Made by a program: the position numbers and the translations under genes | The notes under the pieces: generated by a model | The model's database searches: none | What the model was told of the DNA's origin: nothing | What the model saw: the letters and a program-made list of their open reading frames with translations, nothing else | Assembly: GCA_934047225.1 (NCBI GenBank) | Contig: OW203986.1 | Location: 26,725,221 to 26,789,220, forward strand | Source of the DNA: Ypsolopha sequella | Lineage: Eukaryota; Arthropoda; Insecta; Lepidoptera; Ypsolophidae | Direction of reading: 5' to 3' | Length of the DNA: 64,000 bases | Part shown: piece by piece, positions 42,011-53,599 of the stretch | Layout of the letters: every line of letters starts with the position of its first letter | Numbering within the stretch: position 1 is the stretch's first letter

Positions 42011-45000
42011 GTAAGTTTTACTTAGCATTATGTAAGTACCTAACAATTTCTAGCTAAGTAGGTAGGTAAGTACTTTACTATTCATGTCATATACCTACCT
42101 ACTTATATAGTTTTCTGAGAACTCTACAGCAAAGACATCAAGTTTTTTTTAAAGTAAATAGAGAAATCTAAGTTCCTTGAACTCCAGTTCAGCCTTAATT
42201 AGGTACCTAGTTACAGTTGGATTACATTATTTAACATAATAAATATAAAATAACTCCAAGTTTGCTGTAGGTTTGAAGTTAGAAATGCATTTATTTCAAT
42301 AACTACAATTTAATAAAAATAGAAAAAATGTTTTTTTTTATAAACTTATATTTAACATTTTTGTCAACTTATTAAAGATAGTTAGGTAGTTAAATAATAA
42401 TTAATGCCTAAGCTAAGTTTTGTTAAAAACCTGAACAATAGATATCAATAGCCCTCACGCTAAGCTAAAAACCAAAACATCTTCCTAATTTAACCGTTCA
42501 CATAACATGCTTTACTGACAAGTCTCCATTAAGCAATATCCAAGTATAATCAAGATTCTAATAGGATTTATATTTTCAGAGATGTGGCCCAACCAACTGC
42601 TAGTACCAGTGTAATTGAGGAACCAATGGATGCTTCAACATGTCCAGAAACTGTCTCCAAAGAAACTACTCAACTGGAATCATCTTCTTCTGAACAGCCA
42701 TCGGACGTCTATGAGTATGATACAATGGATGAAACCAGGAGCCCGGAGCAGCAATTTAGAGGTTTCAAGAAACATGCATCTATAATGACTGAAACCTCAC
42801 TCTTTGAAACAAGTAACATTAACCCATTCCACAGTGAACTCCAAGAGTTTTTTAGGTAAATGCACACAATTTCTTATAGAAATAAGATTCCAAAAACAGA
42901 AAAGCTAAGGCGCTTTGCCCGCTACCTATATTCAGCAGTTTTAAATTATAACAGGTACTGATTCTTTTTACCTTTTATCCATTTAAAGATATAAAATGAT
43001 GCAAAAAATTTAAAGTCCATGGTGCTGTAAAACTGAATTTTATTATTAAGTAAGTAGTTGAGTTATAAGGCTCATTAATATAATGTTTAAAAGAAAAAGT
43101 TCTAATCATCAAATAAATCTTAAAATGTGATAATTTATGTACCTACCTATATTAATTGCTACAATTAGCTACACCATTTACTTATGTAAGTAATTAAGGG
43201 GGAACGATTCGAGCAGCTAGGCACCACATCCTCGTGAGATGGCGCTGTTTTGCCAATATTGATATTGAATTTTTTAATGATCTTACTTTGTAATATAAAC
43301 AAACAGAACCTCACTTCGCGATCCAATACAAGCATATGTGATAAGTTCTAATCATTACACAATCGATAAATCATTCAACTTTTACATAAATTGGCCTACA
43401 AGTTTTAATTGTACCGATCTCTGTGTATACAAGAAATCTTACCCACACATGTAAATTGTCACTACAGGTAATTAATAATAGCAAATTTCATTCACCTCAG
43501 CAAGACATCGCGTGGCGCATTGTAGCGTATACTTACTTCGCAATTCATGGTATCTAGGTTCGATCCCCTATCATAAATTCTTTTTGTGTTTTAAATTTGT
43601 ATTATTTTGCTATGTATGAAAATATAGCAAATTTCGTTCACCTCAACAAGACACCGCGTGGTACATTGTAGCGTATGCTTGCTTCGCAATTTATGGTATC
43701 TAGGTTCGATCCCCTATCATAAATTCTTTTTGTGTTTTAATTTGTATTATTTTGCTATGAATGAAATTTTATTATGAAAATATAATGAGAAGTTTTTATA
43801 ATGAAATAAAAAAGACCAATATAAGATTTATTTATTTACAAGATCGTAACACTTGCATTTTTCGTTACTTTCATTAGTATTATTTCTGGTAATACGCATT
43901 CCTTGTAAAACGATACCAATTTTGGTATCATTCCTTGTATAAAGTCTTCATCCCTGTCAACTTCCACCACACACAGTGATGGGTTGCAGCGGTGTTATGA
44001 AGCACACAAAATAACACTTCGCCATTTTTGTCACTTTGAGCTGTCCCTAGACCTGCAATAAAATAAAATTGTGAAAGTACTGAAGAAAGTAGAGAATCAT
44101 AAGTTCATAACGTAAGGAAGTAAGAAATAATAATGTGTCATGGTGTAAGTTTAGTGGTTTTTGATAGTTGTAGCTAAATTAACTTATCTATAAAAATATG
44201 TTTATTTTGCGATTTCAGGATTGTCCCTACAGTATACAAGGTGACTTTTTGATCATCGTCCAAATTCATACTGGTGGCTTGGTAAGTGATCGGTATCATG
44301 CATCAATAACAATTTTGGTAAAATTCGTAAAATGAAATTTCAACTCCCCATAGTGATTCACTCGGGACTGGAACTGAATTTATATGGGAAGCCGAAATTT
44401 CATTATACGAATTTCACAAAAATTGTTACTGATCCAAGATACTGATCACTTATCAAGCCTCCAGCATGAATTTGGACGATGATCAAAAAGTCACCTTGTA
44501 TATATCGTCACAACTTGAATCCCCGCGGGGGTGTCAGAGGTATTTTCCTAGTGTGGACTGTGCGGTGAAAGTCATAGTCCACACATGTACACCCTCATTT
44601 CACCGACGATTGTTACGTCTGTTACGATTGTATGGAGATTGAGACTCCAGCATTTTACTGCCTGAGCTACGCTACTGTCCCCATATTAAAAGTACTAAAA
44701 TGTGATAAATAACAATAATTTCACAAACCTGGTAATAATAGCTGTGCTTTTTGTTCATTTTGAAAGCGCCATCTGCTAGAATAATGGCGAATTTTTTTCT
44801 CTCCTTGGCTGCAGTTTCGATATCCTGGTTGTTTCTCGCCAGTGAAGGAAAATAAAAAAATATATATATTTTAAAATCTCATTTCTTCCATTTCTTTGTC
44901 ATCAATGTTTAAATTACATAGTACACAATTTTCCTTTTTCCGTATTTTAACTACATCACATCAGCGAAGCAAAGCATATAATATGTATATATGTATTTGA

Positions 45001-45775
45001 TGTTTTCAGAGATACAAATATTTTGAAATCAGGACCTGTTTCTTTATTTCGTATTTACTGTCATGCATGATTCATGATAGATATAACTTGAAAATGTTTA
45101 GACTTCAAGAGATAAAATTTTAATATTACATACCGAAATTACGGTACATTTGGTACAATGGCAACACTAGTTAGAATCAAAAAAGCATGCATTAGCAGTT
45201 TCGAAGAAATTATAATAAGAATTCGGAGCGGCAACGCCGCAGTCGTCCCCGCTCCGTACATCATCTGGCAGCGTTGCATAATATACACATACGTAAAAAA
45301 GGTACTCACACATGCTTGTATGTTACTGCGTAGTGCGCACCACTACAATGTCAGAATTTGACGAAATATCATTACTAAAATGTGCTTGAAAGGTAATTTT
45401 TAAAAATATATTTTATTAATTCGCGACTTATTGTGGCGTTACTAAGATTATTGACATAATTTTCAGTACATATAACCATATGGTTAACTCAGGAAAAGGC
45501 CTGAACTTTTGTATAGGAATCGGATCCCCTTAAATATTTTGTCCCTGGGTACAATAAAGAATAATAATAATAAGAATATTTTCTTACTTATATCTATCCT
45601 ATTTCTTTTACTTTTACCCAGATTTAGTTCATCAGAGAAGCGACTGAAGATGGATACCCTGAAGGAAGAGAGACAGATTGTCAGAGCCATGAGGGAGACA
45701 GCTGAACTCAACAAAATCATTGCTGAACAAAAACTCAAGCATATGCTCTGGGTGAAGAAGCGTGAGATGGCGTAA
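41475..45775 (+). CDS. Myb/SANT-like DNA-binding protein, three exons
   Basis: Exons 41475-42010, 42580-42855 and 45622-45775 join in frame (donors GTAAGT and GTAAAT, acceptors TTTTCAG and TACCCAG) to give 321 residues. Residues of about 45-125 form a Myb/SANT-like domain of the kind found in insect zeste-like regulators: PNWSLAEKQYLLKLISDR, then VAWNEILRELALKFGN and VKTQWQNMKRIAREE, with the three spaced tryptophans. Exon 2 encodes a Ser/Thr/Glu-rich linker. Exon 3 encodes a charged, coiled-coil-like end (EERQIVRAMRETAELNKI). Likely nuclear; target unknown. An alternative start is Met 32 (41568). The stop TAA at 45773 lies inside GC|GTAAGT, a good splice donor, so a further exon cannot be excluded. 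Confidence 0.83.
42580..42855 (+). CDS. SANT gene exon 2
   Basis: Acidic and Ser/Thr-rich linker (SSSEQPSDVYEYDTMDETRS) with no known domain. Ends at AG|GTAAAT. The 2.8-kb intron that follows holds a tandem tRNA-like repeat, a MITE and an antisense pseudogene. Confidence 0.8.
43478..43757 (+). repeat. Tandem duplicated tRNA-derived (SINE-like) unit
   Basis: Two head-to-tail copies of about 130 bp, beginning GCAAATTTCATTCACCTCA and GCAAATTTCGTTCACCTCA. Each has an A-box-like CGTGGCGCATTGTAGCG (second copy CGTGGTACATTGTAGCG) and a B-box-like AGGTTCGATCCCC, in the spacing of a tRNA, followed by ATCATAAATTCTTTTTGTG. They lie in intron 2 of the SANT gene. Confidence 0.65.
43836..44850 (-). pseudogene. 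YqaJ-type exonuclease gene relic, antisense in SANT intron 2
   Basis: Two minus-strand exon remnants: about 44850-44729, encoding RNNQDIETAAKERKKF and NKKHSYYYQ with donor CAG|GTTTGT, and 44052-43836 after acceptor TATTGCAG. The second begins with a valine codon, then an in-frame TAG where the family has Gln of the YYYQVQGQL motif. It continues GQLKVTKMAKCYFV, shifts frame near the middle, and ends EDFIQGMIPKLVSFYKECVL. This is the C-terminal part of a YqaJ viral-recombinase (PD-D/E-XK nuclease) domain as found in insect genomes. A stop, a frameshift and the missing N-terminal catalytic part make it dead. Introns are retained, so it is not a retrocopy. An AATAAATAAA signal follows the stop. 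Confidence 0.68.
44237..44498. mobile_element. MITE-3 copy 3, 262 bp foldback
   Basis: CAAGGTGACTTTTTGATC to GATCAAAAAGTCACCTTG between TA dinucleotides. It lies both in SANT intron 2 and inside the intron of the antisense YqaJ relic. Confidence 0.87.
45622..45775 (+). CDS. SANT gene exon 3
   Basis: Charged helical C-terminus (FSSSEKRLKMDTLKEERQ to LWVKKREMA). The phase matches exon 2 exactly (AG plus A gives Arg). Confidence 0.78.
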
Positions 45776-48173
45776 GTTTTCTGTTTTAACTATCTATCTA
45801 CCAAAAAGAGAAATTTCACGTTAATGGATTCTTCATGGTATGATATTGTATATCATGCATGAATTAGAATTAGGGTTGCGTTCCTAAACGCCCGCCCGGC
45901 ATTTCATTTACATTTCTGACAAGGTTTGATATTGAAAGACCTCGATCTGTTCGTTTTCACTCGGGTGGTTGTAGAAAGAACAAACAAGTGGTGACACTGT
46001 GACAGTTAATTTTAACCTTTACCCCAGGGCCGCGTTCATAAATTAGGGGTCGCGACACGGGTTCTAATGCCATCTTTGTCGCACGCGTTGAAAATTGTGT
46101 ACGCTATCCTGCTGTCAGTGTTGGAACCTGACGAAAGTGTTAATTTATGAATGTCTATCTGGGGCGTTTATTTTTGATAGTATAAAATCTTGCTCTCTTG
46201 GCGCCATCTAGATTATTTTAGATATAGCAGCAGCGAGCGAAGTGAAACATGAAGTAGGTAGTTCCTCAGCGCCGCCGTCGTCGTCGCGGCGTGCTGACAC
46301 CAATGGGGTTACCATTTCAGAGAATAAAGATTATTTATCCAAAAACATATTAATCATTAATAATTAAATTATATACGCATGGCACTAAATCTGATATGAA
46401 TCCCTTTTATAGGAGTACACAGCATTCTTAGGCAACAACAATATAAAGTTCTAAAAATAATTGAGATTATTATTAAACATACAAAACAAAACAATCAAAT
46501 AAATGTTTCTATCAAAAAAATATTTTTAATCAATAACTAAGAAAATTTTATTTAGATATTAGTTTAATAATTAATACTAAATTAATAACTAATAATTAAT
46601 AACAAAATAGGTCTGCATAATAAGATTATTTATTACTTTATAAGGATCTTATTTGTGTCTATTCGGTGTAGCACTATTTAACTTATGTGACACGACTAAA
46701 CTTCATTTTACGTTCTGATCTTGTATGTTCGATACAGAGAGAAAAAGACAGAAAGCGTCAATTCCCAGCCATGTGGTGTGCTGTAGAACGCAATGTTTTA
46801 TTTCTTATTGTGAACCCGAAACCATTGAGCGCTGCCGCTGCGGCGAGCGCTTAGAACGTTTTGACTTGTAGCTACAATGTTTTAGGACCGAACTCTGCAT
46901 TAATTTCACCAGAATATTTGTCGCTTCTTGAATCAACACTATTGTGGCTTTTTTCAGGTATCAAAGCGACAGATGACAAAATTAATTTTTTAGGATTTTT
47001 TGACGGACGTCAAAAGTGACAGATAACTTGAATGGATCATTAACCGAGTCACTGGACTAAAAAAAAATGGGGTAGTTTAATGTTAATAAGGTCGAATTTA
47101 CTTTGATTCCTTAGAAATTATGTGGCTATATTATGGTATAGACAGTTTTTACGTATAATGATCTGTCGCTTTGGACATCCGTCGCAAAATCCACAGAACA
47201 CTTTTTTAGCAAAATCTCTATTAAAAATAAATCATTTGTCACTTTTGACCTTTGTCACAAAATCCCTGTAAAAATAAATCATCTGTCACTTTTGACATCT
47301 GTCATAAATCTGAACATAAAATTAGGTAGCGTTCCCAAATACTATTGGTAAGTAGGTATGCCACCATGGAACTACGCAATGGAACTAATGCGAACAAAGT
47401 TTAAAATTTTATAATAATATATGAATGATTTTTTTTTTAGTTTTTAATCCGGGCTAAGTTGCCCCATGCAAAACTCAATATTTTTGCTCGTGGTCAATTC
47501 AGCCCGCGGGCTAAGTTTTTTACGGACTGAGTTGCCCCCGAAGTCGTTTTAGAAGTCGTCGAAGAAAAAGAAGTTTTATAAAAATGTACCCAAGTGAGAC
47601 ATTTTAATCTGTACAATGTTGTATCATTTGAGTGCCATGAAATAAAACGAAATGGTCCGGAGAAAAAAAAAAGATTTTGTCTATGTTGTTCGTCATCCTA
47701 AAATTCAGTGTGGCCCGTAGACAGAGTATATACAAAAATTGATGATAAAACTTGAAGATACCTCTTGCTTACGCATCAGTGATTTCATATGACTGCATCT
47801 CTTTCTCTTCTTTTATTATTATTACAATGTCAGATCTATTCTATGCTCCATCTACGGTGTGGCCAAATTAGCGACTTTGTCGTTAAATCTAGCGAAATTT
47901 CAGTCGATTTCGCGACTTGATAAAACATACGTTTCATAATTATATTATATTTCAGCGACCTTTTTTTCAAACTGGTATTCCATTTTGGCGACATTTTGAT
48001 AAAATTTTATATAAAAATCTAGCGACAAGCAAAAATATAAATGGCAACACTGCTAAAAATCCCACCATTAACCTAACCTGTCATTTCCCTTTGACATTTG
48101 GGAAATTTTGTCGGTTTTATAATTGCATTTTCTGTAATTTTAAATCATTTAAAATCATCTTTACCAAAAAATC
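45776..48173. other. Interval between SANT and IF1 genes
   Basis: Contents: a half copy of MITE-5 (46660-46770); a CGCCGCCGTCGTCGTCGCGG patch at 46270-46289 that could belong to a promoter; two tandem copies of about 56 bp around TCACTTTTGACCTTTGTCA at 47215-47315; and a small palindrome near 47448-47540 (GGGCTAAGTT and AGTTGCCCC blocks). A block at 46028-46100 (CGACACGGGTTCTAATGCC) recurs inverted at about 58890-58960. No coding exon is recognised. Confidence 0.4.
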
Positions 48174-48229
48174 ATGAGTCTAATCGCAAGAAATAGATCC
48201 AGACTTTTGTCAGCTATTTCTAACGTGAG
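48174..48229 (+). CDS. ATPIF1: IF1 exon 1, transit peptide
   Basis: 18 codons plus AG. The phase joins exon 2 as Arg-Met. Confidence 0.92.
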
Positions 48230-50927
48230 GTAAGTAAACAAAACAGCCGTCATTTGACCCGGTAGGTTACGCAATCCTTCACCTATTCGTATTACAATAG
48301 TGTTTTTATCAAAATTCTAAACACTTACGTAGAATCCACTAAAGTACGAATAGTATTCAATTAAAGCAACCATCACTTATTACACATGATTTATTTGTAT
48401 AAAATTTCAACAAAATATCACGATGTTCAAAATTTAACTGAAATAAAATGAATCATTTTTGATTTTACTGTTCACCTACTTATTTTAGATGTAGACAATA
48501 CAAATAATATTGCTTAATATGATGCAACACTTGCAGATGTGATTGATTGGTCCGACCTTTGTTGCAATCACCTTTACTTTGTTTTTCTCCTCTGGCTTCC
48601 TAAAAATAAATACTTACTTTTAGGTCTACACAAAGAGATGATGATGATGTCATAGGGAAACTTGCTTGTTATCGTCATTCTTGTTGCTTATTTATAAGAT
48701 TGTTAAGGAAAGTAATTATTATTGTGATTTAAAAAATCTATACATTATTCAGAACTGTGTGTGTGAATAGTTCATCCTACCAGAAAGGTAGGTATTACCA
48801 TTTCGCTCATATGAACAGGAAAATATCCTTTTCTTTGTTGTCTGCAATTAACAAAGCATACTTGATCTAAATAGACAAGTATCTTTATTTAAAAATGCAT
48901 AATCTACTGATCACAATAAACAATGTTTCCAAAGAACCGTGCAAATAAAATGAAATTTGGATCTGTTAGTTTCGGTATGACATTTCAGTACACATACACT
49001 CATCTAAATAGGTGTAAAATCCATAAATTCTGTACACTTATAACTTTTGTATGTATTCGATTTTGGTAAATGTTTTAGGTTCAAGTCATGGATATTGTAC
49101 GTGATAGGTAACATAAATTTAAGACTTCGGCAGCTACCAATAAATTAATAAGGATCTTATCAGTGACCTGAAAATATTTTTAAATTGACTTTCTAGGACA
49201 ATCAAATTCAAAAATTAACTAAAAAATGTCTCATCTCTTAATTTTTCAGAATGTACAGTGGAGAACCTGGATCTGGTGCTGGCAAGGGAGGCGGTGGTGG
49301 TGGAGCCATCCGAGAGGCTGGCGGTTCCTTCGGCAAGATGGAGGCAGCCAGGGAAGATGAATTCTTCTACAAAAAAGTAAGTAAGAGCCAGTAAAGTAAT
49401 ATTATAAATGGAAACAGTAAAGGAATGAGGTACAAAATAAGAACTCTTTTTCTGTCACTGATGTTCTAAGGTACTTGAATATCACAAAGAAATAAGTTTT
49501 TGCTTAAAATACATAGGTATTAATATATACTTTTCATGACACCAATTTGAAAATCGACAATTGGCTTTAGAGGATAGCGAGAGCCAAAGTCAATTTTATT
49601 CCCATGGGAGTTTGCGCTTTCTCTCTTCTAATTGGTCCGTGTCCGTGCTTCTGATAGATTAGCATCATTAAACCAAAGAGGTCAAATGCATAATTTGTGT
49701 TATGAAGCATTTACTGGCGGGTTAGGCATTGGCAGCAATGCGAGCTGAAAAAAACCTCTTTTCATTTTATTGTTCTCATAAATTTGTCATCTCTGTTATT
49801 GCAAATAATAATTTAAAATAGTTTGAGTATGTAGTGACAGTGGTAATATATTAATTCTGAAAACATATTAAATGATGCAGCTAATGTGGTGCAACAATTA
49901 TTTCCAAAAAAATACCAGGTACTCGTAGCTTTTTCTTGAAAAATAGTGTGTATTAGTCGGGCCCAAGTAATTTTTTGTTCTCGGACGGCATATGAATTCC
50001 TTATTAAGCTCAGGATTCTACTTTAGAATCCTGAGCTTCGTTCTGAATTCAAAATAACGCCCTCGAGTAACAAAATATTACTTGGGCCCCTTGTAACACA
50101 AATAATTATTGTGTTCATTATTTTTAGGAGGGAGTTGTTTTTTGGGCATACCATATACCTACCATCATCTAATTATTAATAATGAAGTACCAAAAAAGTC
50201 AAACCTTTAATATTTTTGCCAAATTTCAAATTAAATGGGTTATAATTAGTAATGTACTGAGTGAAGCCAAATCTAAAATTCTGTTTTGTTGTGTCTTTGT
50301 GTGTAACGTTTTAACTAGAGACCACTCAACAGATTTGGATGCGGTTTTCTTTACCATCATCTTAGTGGCCCTGTCAACATATGTATTAATAAAAAAAATG
50401 CCAATCTGAAAACTGTCAATGATTGAAAGATGCTTCCACATGAGGGCAGCCGTTTGGAATGAAATGAAATGAAGTATATATATATTTTTGTAATGTAGGT
50501 ATTATAAGATACACTTTATTATTACAGGTCGGTTTTAATGTAATATGATTAAACAATCTATATCTAATAGTTTTATATCATAAATAATAATAATATGAGA
50601 AAATACACAAAAAAATTAAGGCTAGGTTTACTTAAATTTAACAAAATAATACACTTGCACTAAATAAAAAATATAGGAATAAATAATATTTAAAAGCTAG
50701 TTTTAACTATAATTTCTGAAAAATCAACTTGTAAAAATGCAGGCGACTAAAGTTTTTGTCGCCGTTCCTAACAAAACCTTTAACTTTTACAGCAAAGGGA
50801 GCAGCTGCAGAACCTGAAGGTACACTTGAGTAAGGAGATCTCCTTTCACCAGGAGCAGATCAAGCACCATGAAGATGCCATCCAGCGTCACAAGAAACAT
50901 CTCGGTGAATCCGACTCCAAGAAGTGA
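48174..50927 (+). CDS. ATPIF1: Mitochondrial ATPase inhibitor IF1, three exons
   Basis: Exons 48174-48229, 49250-49376 and 50793-50927 join in frame to 105 residues, close to the usual 105-110. IF1 binds the F1 sector of ATP synthase in the matrix and blocks ATP hydrolysis when the membrane potential falls. Residues 1-19 ([19 protein letters not shown]) are Arg-rich without acidic residues, a typical transit peptide. The core [20 protein letters not shown] and the following [16 protein letters not shown] form the conserved inhibitory region. Exon 3 gives the His-rich antiparallel coiled coil ([20 protein letters not shown]) that mediates pH-dependent dimerisation. Splice sites are AG|GTAAGT, TTTTTCAG, AA|GTAAGT and TTTTACAG. 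Stop TGA at 50925. Confidence 0.96.
49250..49376 (+). CDS. ATPIF1: IF1 exon 2, glycine-rich and inhibitory segment
   Basis: 42 codons after a split arginine, from [11 protein letters not shown] to DEFFYKK, ending in phase 0. Confidence 0.95.
49959..50089. mobile_element. Hairpin MITE in IF1 intron 2
   Basis: Outer arms GGGCCCAAGTAATTTTTTGT and, inverted, GGGGCCCAAGTAATATTTTG. The inner perfect hairpin AAGCTCAGGATTCTA and TAGAATCCTGAGCTT has almost no loop. About 131 bp, non-coding. Confidence 0.7.
50793..50927 (+). CDS. ATPIF1: IF1 exon 3, coiled coil and stop
   Basis: 44 codons plus TGA, from [12 protein letters not shown] to LGESDSKK. Confidence 0.95.
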   Translation, partial: QREQLQNLKVHLSKEISFHQEQIKHHEDAIQRHKKHLGESDSKK

Positions 50928-51215
50928 ATTAACCCATTTTATTCTTACGATGAAAGTGAATCTGTAGATCTTAAAAAACTCAATACAATATAGTTTCAGT
51001 CATGTAAAACGTTACAGGTTTTTTCAAGTTTGAAGATGAAACCTTGATTAGTATGTTTGTTATTATGTTTTTTAGGATGTCACTTACAGTTTTTTTTCGC
51101 TTTTATTTTGTTTAGTTACTAGACTGAGCTAAGGGGAAGCAAATTATATTGTGTAAAACAATTTCTCTGTGTTTTATGTTCTGCTTAAACTATGCCTTGA
51201 GTAGTTATTTCTCAG

Positions 51216-51326
51216 CAGTGGCGGATACACAAAAAATCAATGGGGGAACTGACAGACATCTTGAGACTTGAGGTATTTAGGGGCGGGTAAATAAAAGCTA
51301 GCAATGTAATTTAAATTCCGCCACTG
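51216..51326. mobile_element. hAT-type MITE, 111 bp, 8-bp target duplication
   Basis: Ends CAGTGGCGGAT and TTCCGCCACTG, with TTTCTCAG duplicated exactly at 51208-51215 and 51327-51334. It sits about 290 bp after the IF1 stop, so it may fall within the 3' UTR. Confidence 0.85.
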
Positions 51327-51334
51327 TTTCTCAG

Positions 51335-51771
51335 TATGTCGTTGAGTAGTTAGTAAATTTATTTTGATGATGTTGTTGTCTCCATCTATGGTCTTCTTTG
51401 TGAACTCGCAACATCTTGCAACTGGTCAGAGTGTGTGCATCTCGAGTCGTGCGTGTACTAGTTTTTGAGTTAAACTCCAGATGGCGCTGTGACAGAATTT
51501 TTTATTTAGGCATAGAGCTCCACGGTTTTAGCACAGATGATGTAATGTTTTAGGAAATAGGTAAGTCTAATAAATGAGGTTGGGTACTCTCTGTCCCCCT
51601 CTAATTAAGGCAAAGTTGTTAAGGCCAAAAGGTCAACAAAAATATTATTGTTGGACAACAATAAGTTATTAAATAAAATATATGTTATATATAGGTGCGT
51701 AGGTAGGTAGGTAGGTAGGTTTTTATATTTATATTTAATGTTAATGCTTACCCTTGACGTGGAGCATAAAA
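51335..51771. other. Intergenic with short GTAG tandem run
   Basis: An AATAAA near 51571 could be a late polyadenylation signal for IF1. A (GTAG)n/(AGGT)n microsatellite occupies about 51696-51720. Nothing else is recognised. Confidence 0.4.
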
Positions 51772-52408
51772 AAAAATCGGCCAAGTGCGAGTCCGGCCTC
51801 GCTCTTTCAGGTTTCCGTTCATAAGACCAATTATTTCAAACTTATATTTATTTTATTTTAGTTAAATGCTCTAATTCTGTCAAACATGAAAATGCAAAAT
51901 TAAGTTGGTTGTGTTTCGGGGACGTAACCATAAACTACATTATAAATCGGCGTTTTTAGTATTTGTTGTTTAAATACAGCATATAGTACAAATATACAGA
52001 AATTTCAAATTCCTAACTGCTTTGGCCTTTGAGATAGAACCCGTAACAAAAATGGTCCAAAAAATGGCAACTTTGATAGCCTTACTAGCCATTACTTGAA
52101 AATTTATATAAATTTATACTCTACTTAATGAGCTCTAAACAATGAAACCCCACATGTTAGGGCAAGAAAAAAAATATTTTTTTTCGCCTCCCTTTCCCTT
52201 GTCATGTACGAGGCCCGCCCTGAAAAATAATTTAATTACATTTTAAATTCAAACTTCGGTTTCGGGTCAACATTTTACACAACATACAAAAACTTCAGGT
52301 TGCTAACTCATTCCGTCTAAGAGCTAGAGACCCGTGACATACGGACAGACAGACAGACAGACTCCAAGACAGGGCTCCAATTTGCCCTTTGGGTACGGAA
52401 CCCTAAAA
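51772..52408 (+). repeat. Rep-A, near full-length copy
   Basis: Starts GGCCAAGTGCGAGTCCGGC (51780) and ends with a GACAGACAGACAGACAGACT run and GGGTACGGAACCCTAAAAA. This gives the cleanest pair of Rep-A ends in the window. Confidence 0.65.
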
Positions 52409-52671
52409 ACTGATTGGGTTTAGTGACTGGGTGGCTTGCACAACATTTTTTCATGTAGAACAATGGTACCTATATCATATTATACTATCTGTGATTGATT
52501 ACGTACAGTCAAAATCACTTTGACTTATCTTATATCCTTCACTGGGCCAATCAATAATAATTATTGTGATATCTATGGGGCTAATGCATGTAGTACTGCA
52601 AGTGTATAGCTTGACATGGTCTTGACTGTACCTACCTAAGTAATATCACAGACAATATAATTACATATATA

Positions 52672-52842
52672 TTAAAGCCGATTCTGAAGGCTTTAATTTT
52701 ATTTTTAGTACTGTCAATACTTAAAATTTTCCAAAGTAATTTAGTTTCTCTGCCAAATAATTTTAAGAACTATTTTGCAATGAAGAAAATTTCGTTTTGA
52801 CAGCACTAAAACTAAAATTAAAGCCTTTCAAATCGGCTTTAA
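52672..52842. mobile_element. MITE, 171 bp, TA target duplication
   Basis: TTAAAGCCGATTCTGAAGGC against TTAAAGCCGATTTGAAAGGC at the inverted right end; the arms continue through TAGTGCTGTCAA-type sequence. TA on both sides. It ends four bases before MITE-3 copy 4. Confidence 0.75.
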
Positions 52843-52846
52843 TATA

Positions 52847-53108
52847 CAAGGTGACTTTTTGATCATCGTCCAAATTCATACTGGTGGCTTGGTAAGTGAT
52901 CAGTATCATGCATCAATAACAATTTTGGTGAAATTTGTAAAATGAAATTTCGACTCCCCATAGTGATTCACTCTGGACTGGAACTGAATTTATATGGGAA
53001 GCCGAAATTTCATTATACGAATTTCACAAAAATTGTCACTGATCCAAGATACTGATCACTTATCAAGCCTCCAGTATGAATTTGGACGATGATCAAAAAT
53101 TCACCTTG
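52847..53108. mobile_element. MITE-3 copy 4, 262 bp foldback
   Basis: CAAGGTGACTTTTTGATC to GATCAAAAATTCACCTTG between TA dinucleotides. Same length as the other three copies. Confidence 0.87.
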
Positions 53109-53599
53109 TATATGCAATTCTTTTGTTGATAATCCGCAGGTGCTGGGGCTGTAACATTAAGTATCACGTGCACAAGAAAAGCTCATTCAGAAACTGAGTC
53201 TATTAGTCAAATAGTCAGTAATTACATGTCTGTCTTTCTGCGTTCAATATTACATTTCATTTGTCAAGTAAATTAATTAAATAATGTAATCCAGTCGACC
53301 TTTTCGCTGAATTGATGAAAAAAGGGTCAATATATATGTAAGCCTTTAATTTGATTGTCTACCTACGGTGTGATAGGTATGTTTGTTTTATACATTGGCG
53401 TATTATTGTTTTAGAGCTACTTTCGCAAATTAATTACTTGGGTAAAGGGAGCAATTGTTTTGACGTTTCCCTTCAAAGGAGCCGGTCGTTGCCCCTGGCG
53501 AAATATTTCCCGACGGGTTCAAAATTAGAAACCTCAGCCCCGGGACATAGATACTTATATTATATACCTATGTATGGTCCTGGGATAGGCTTGAGTTAA

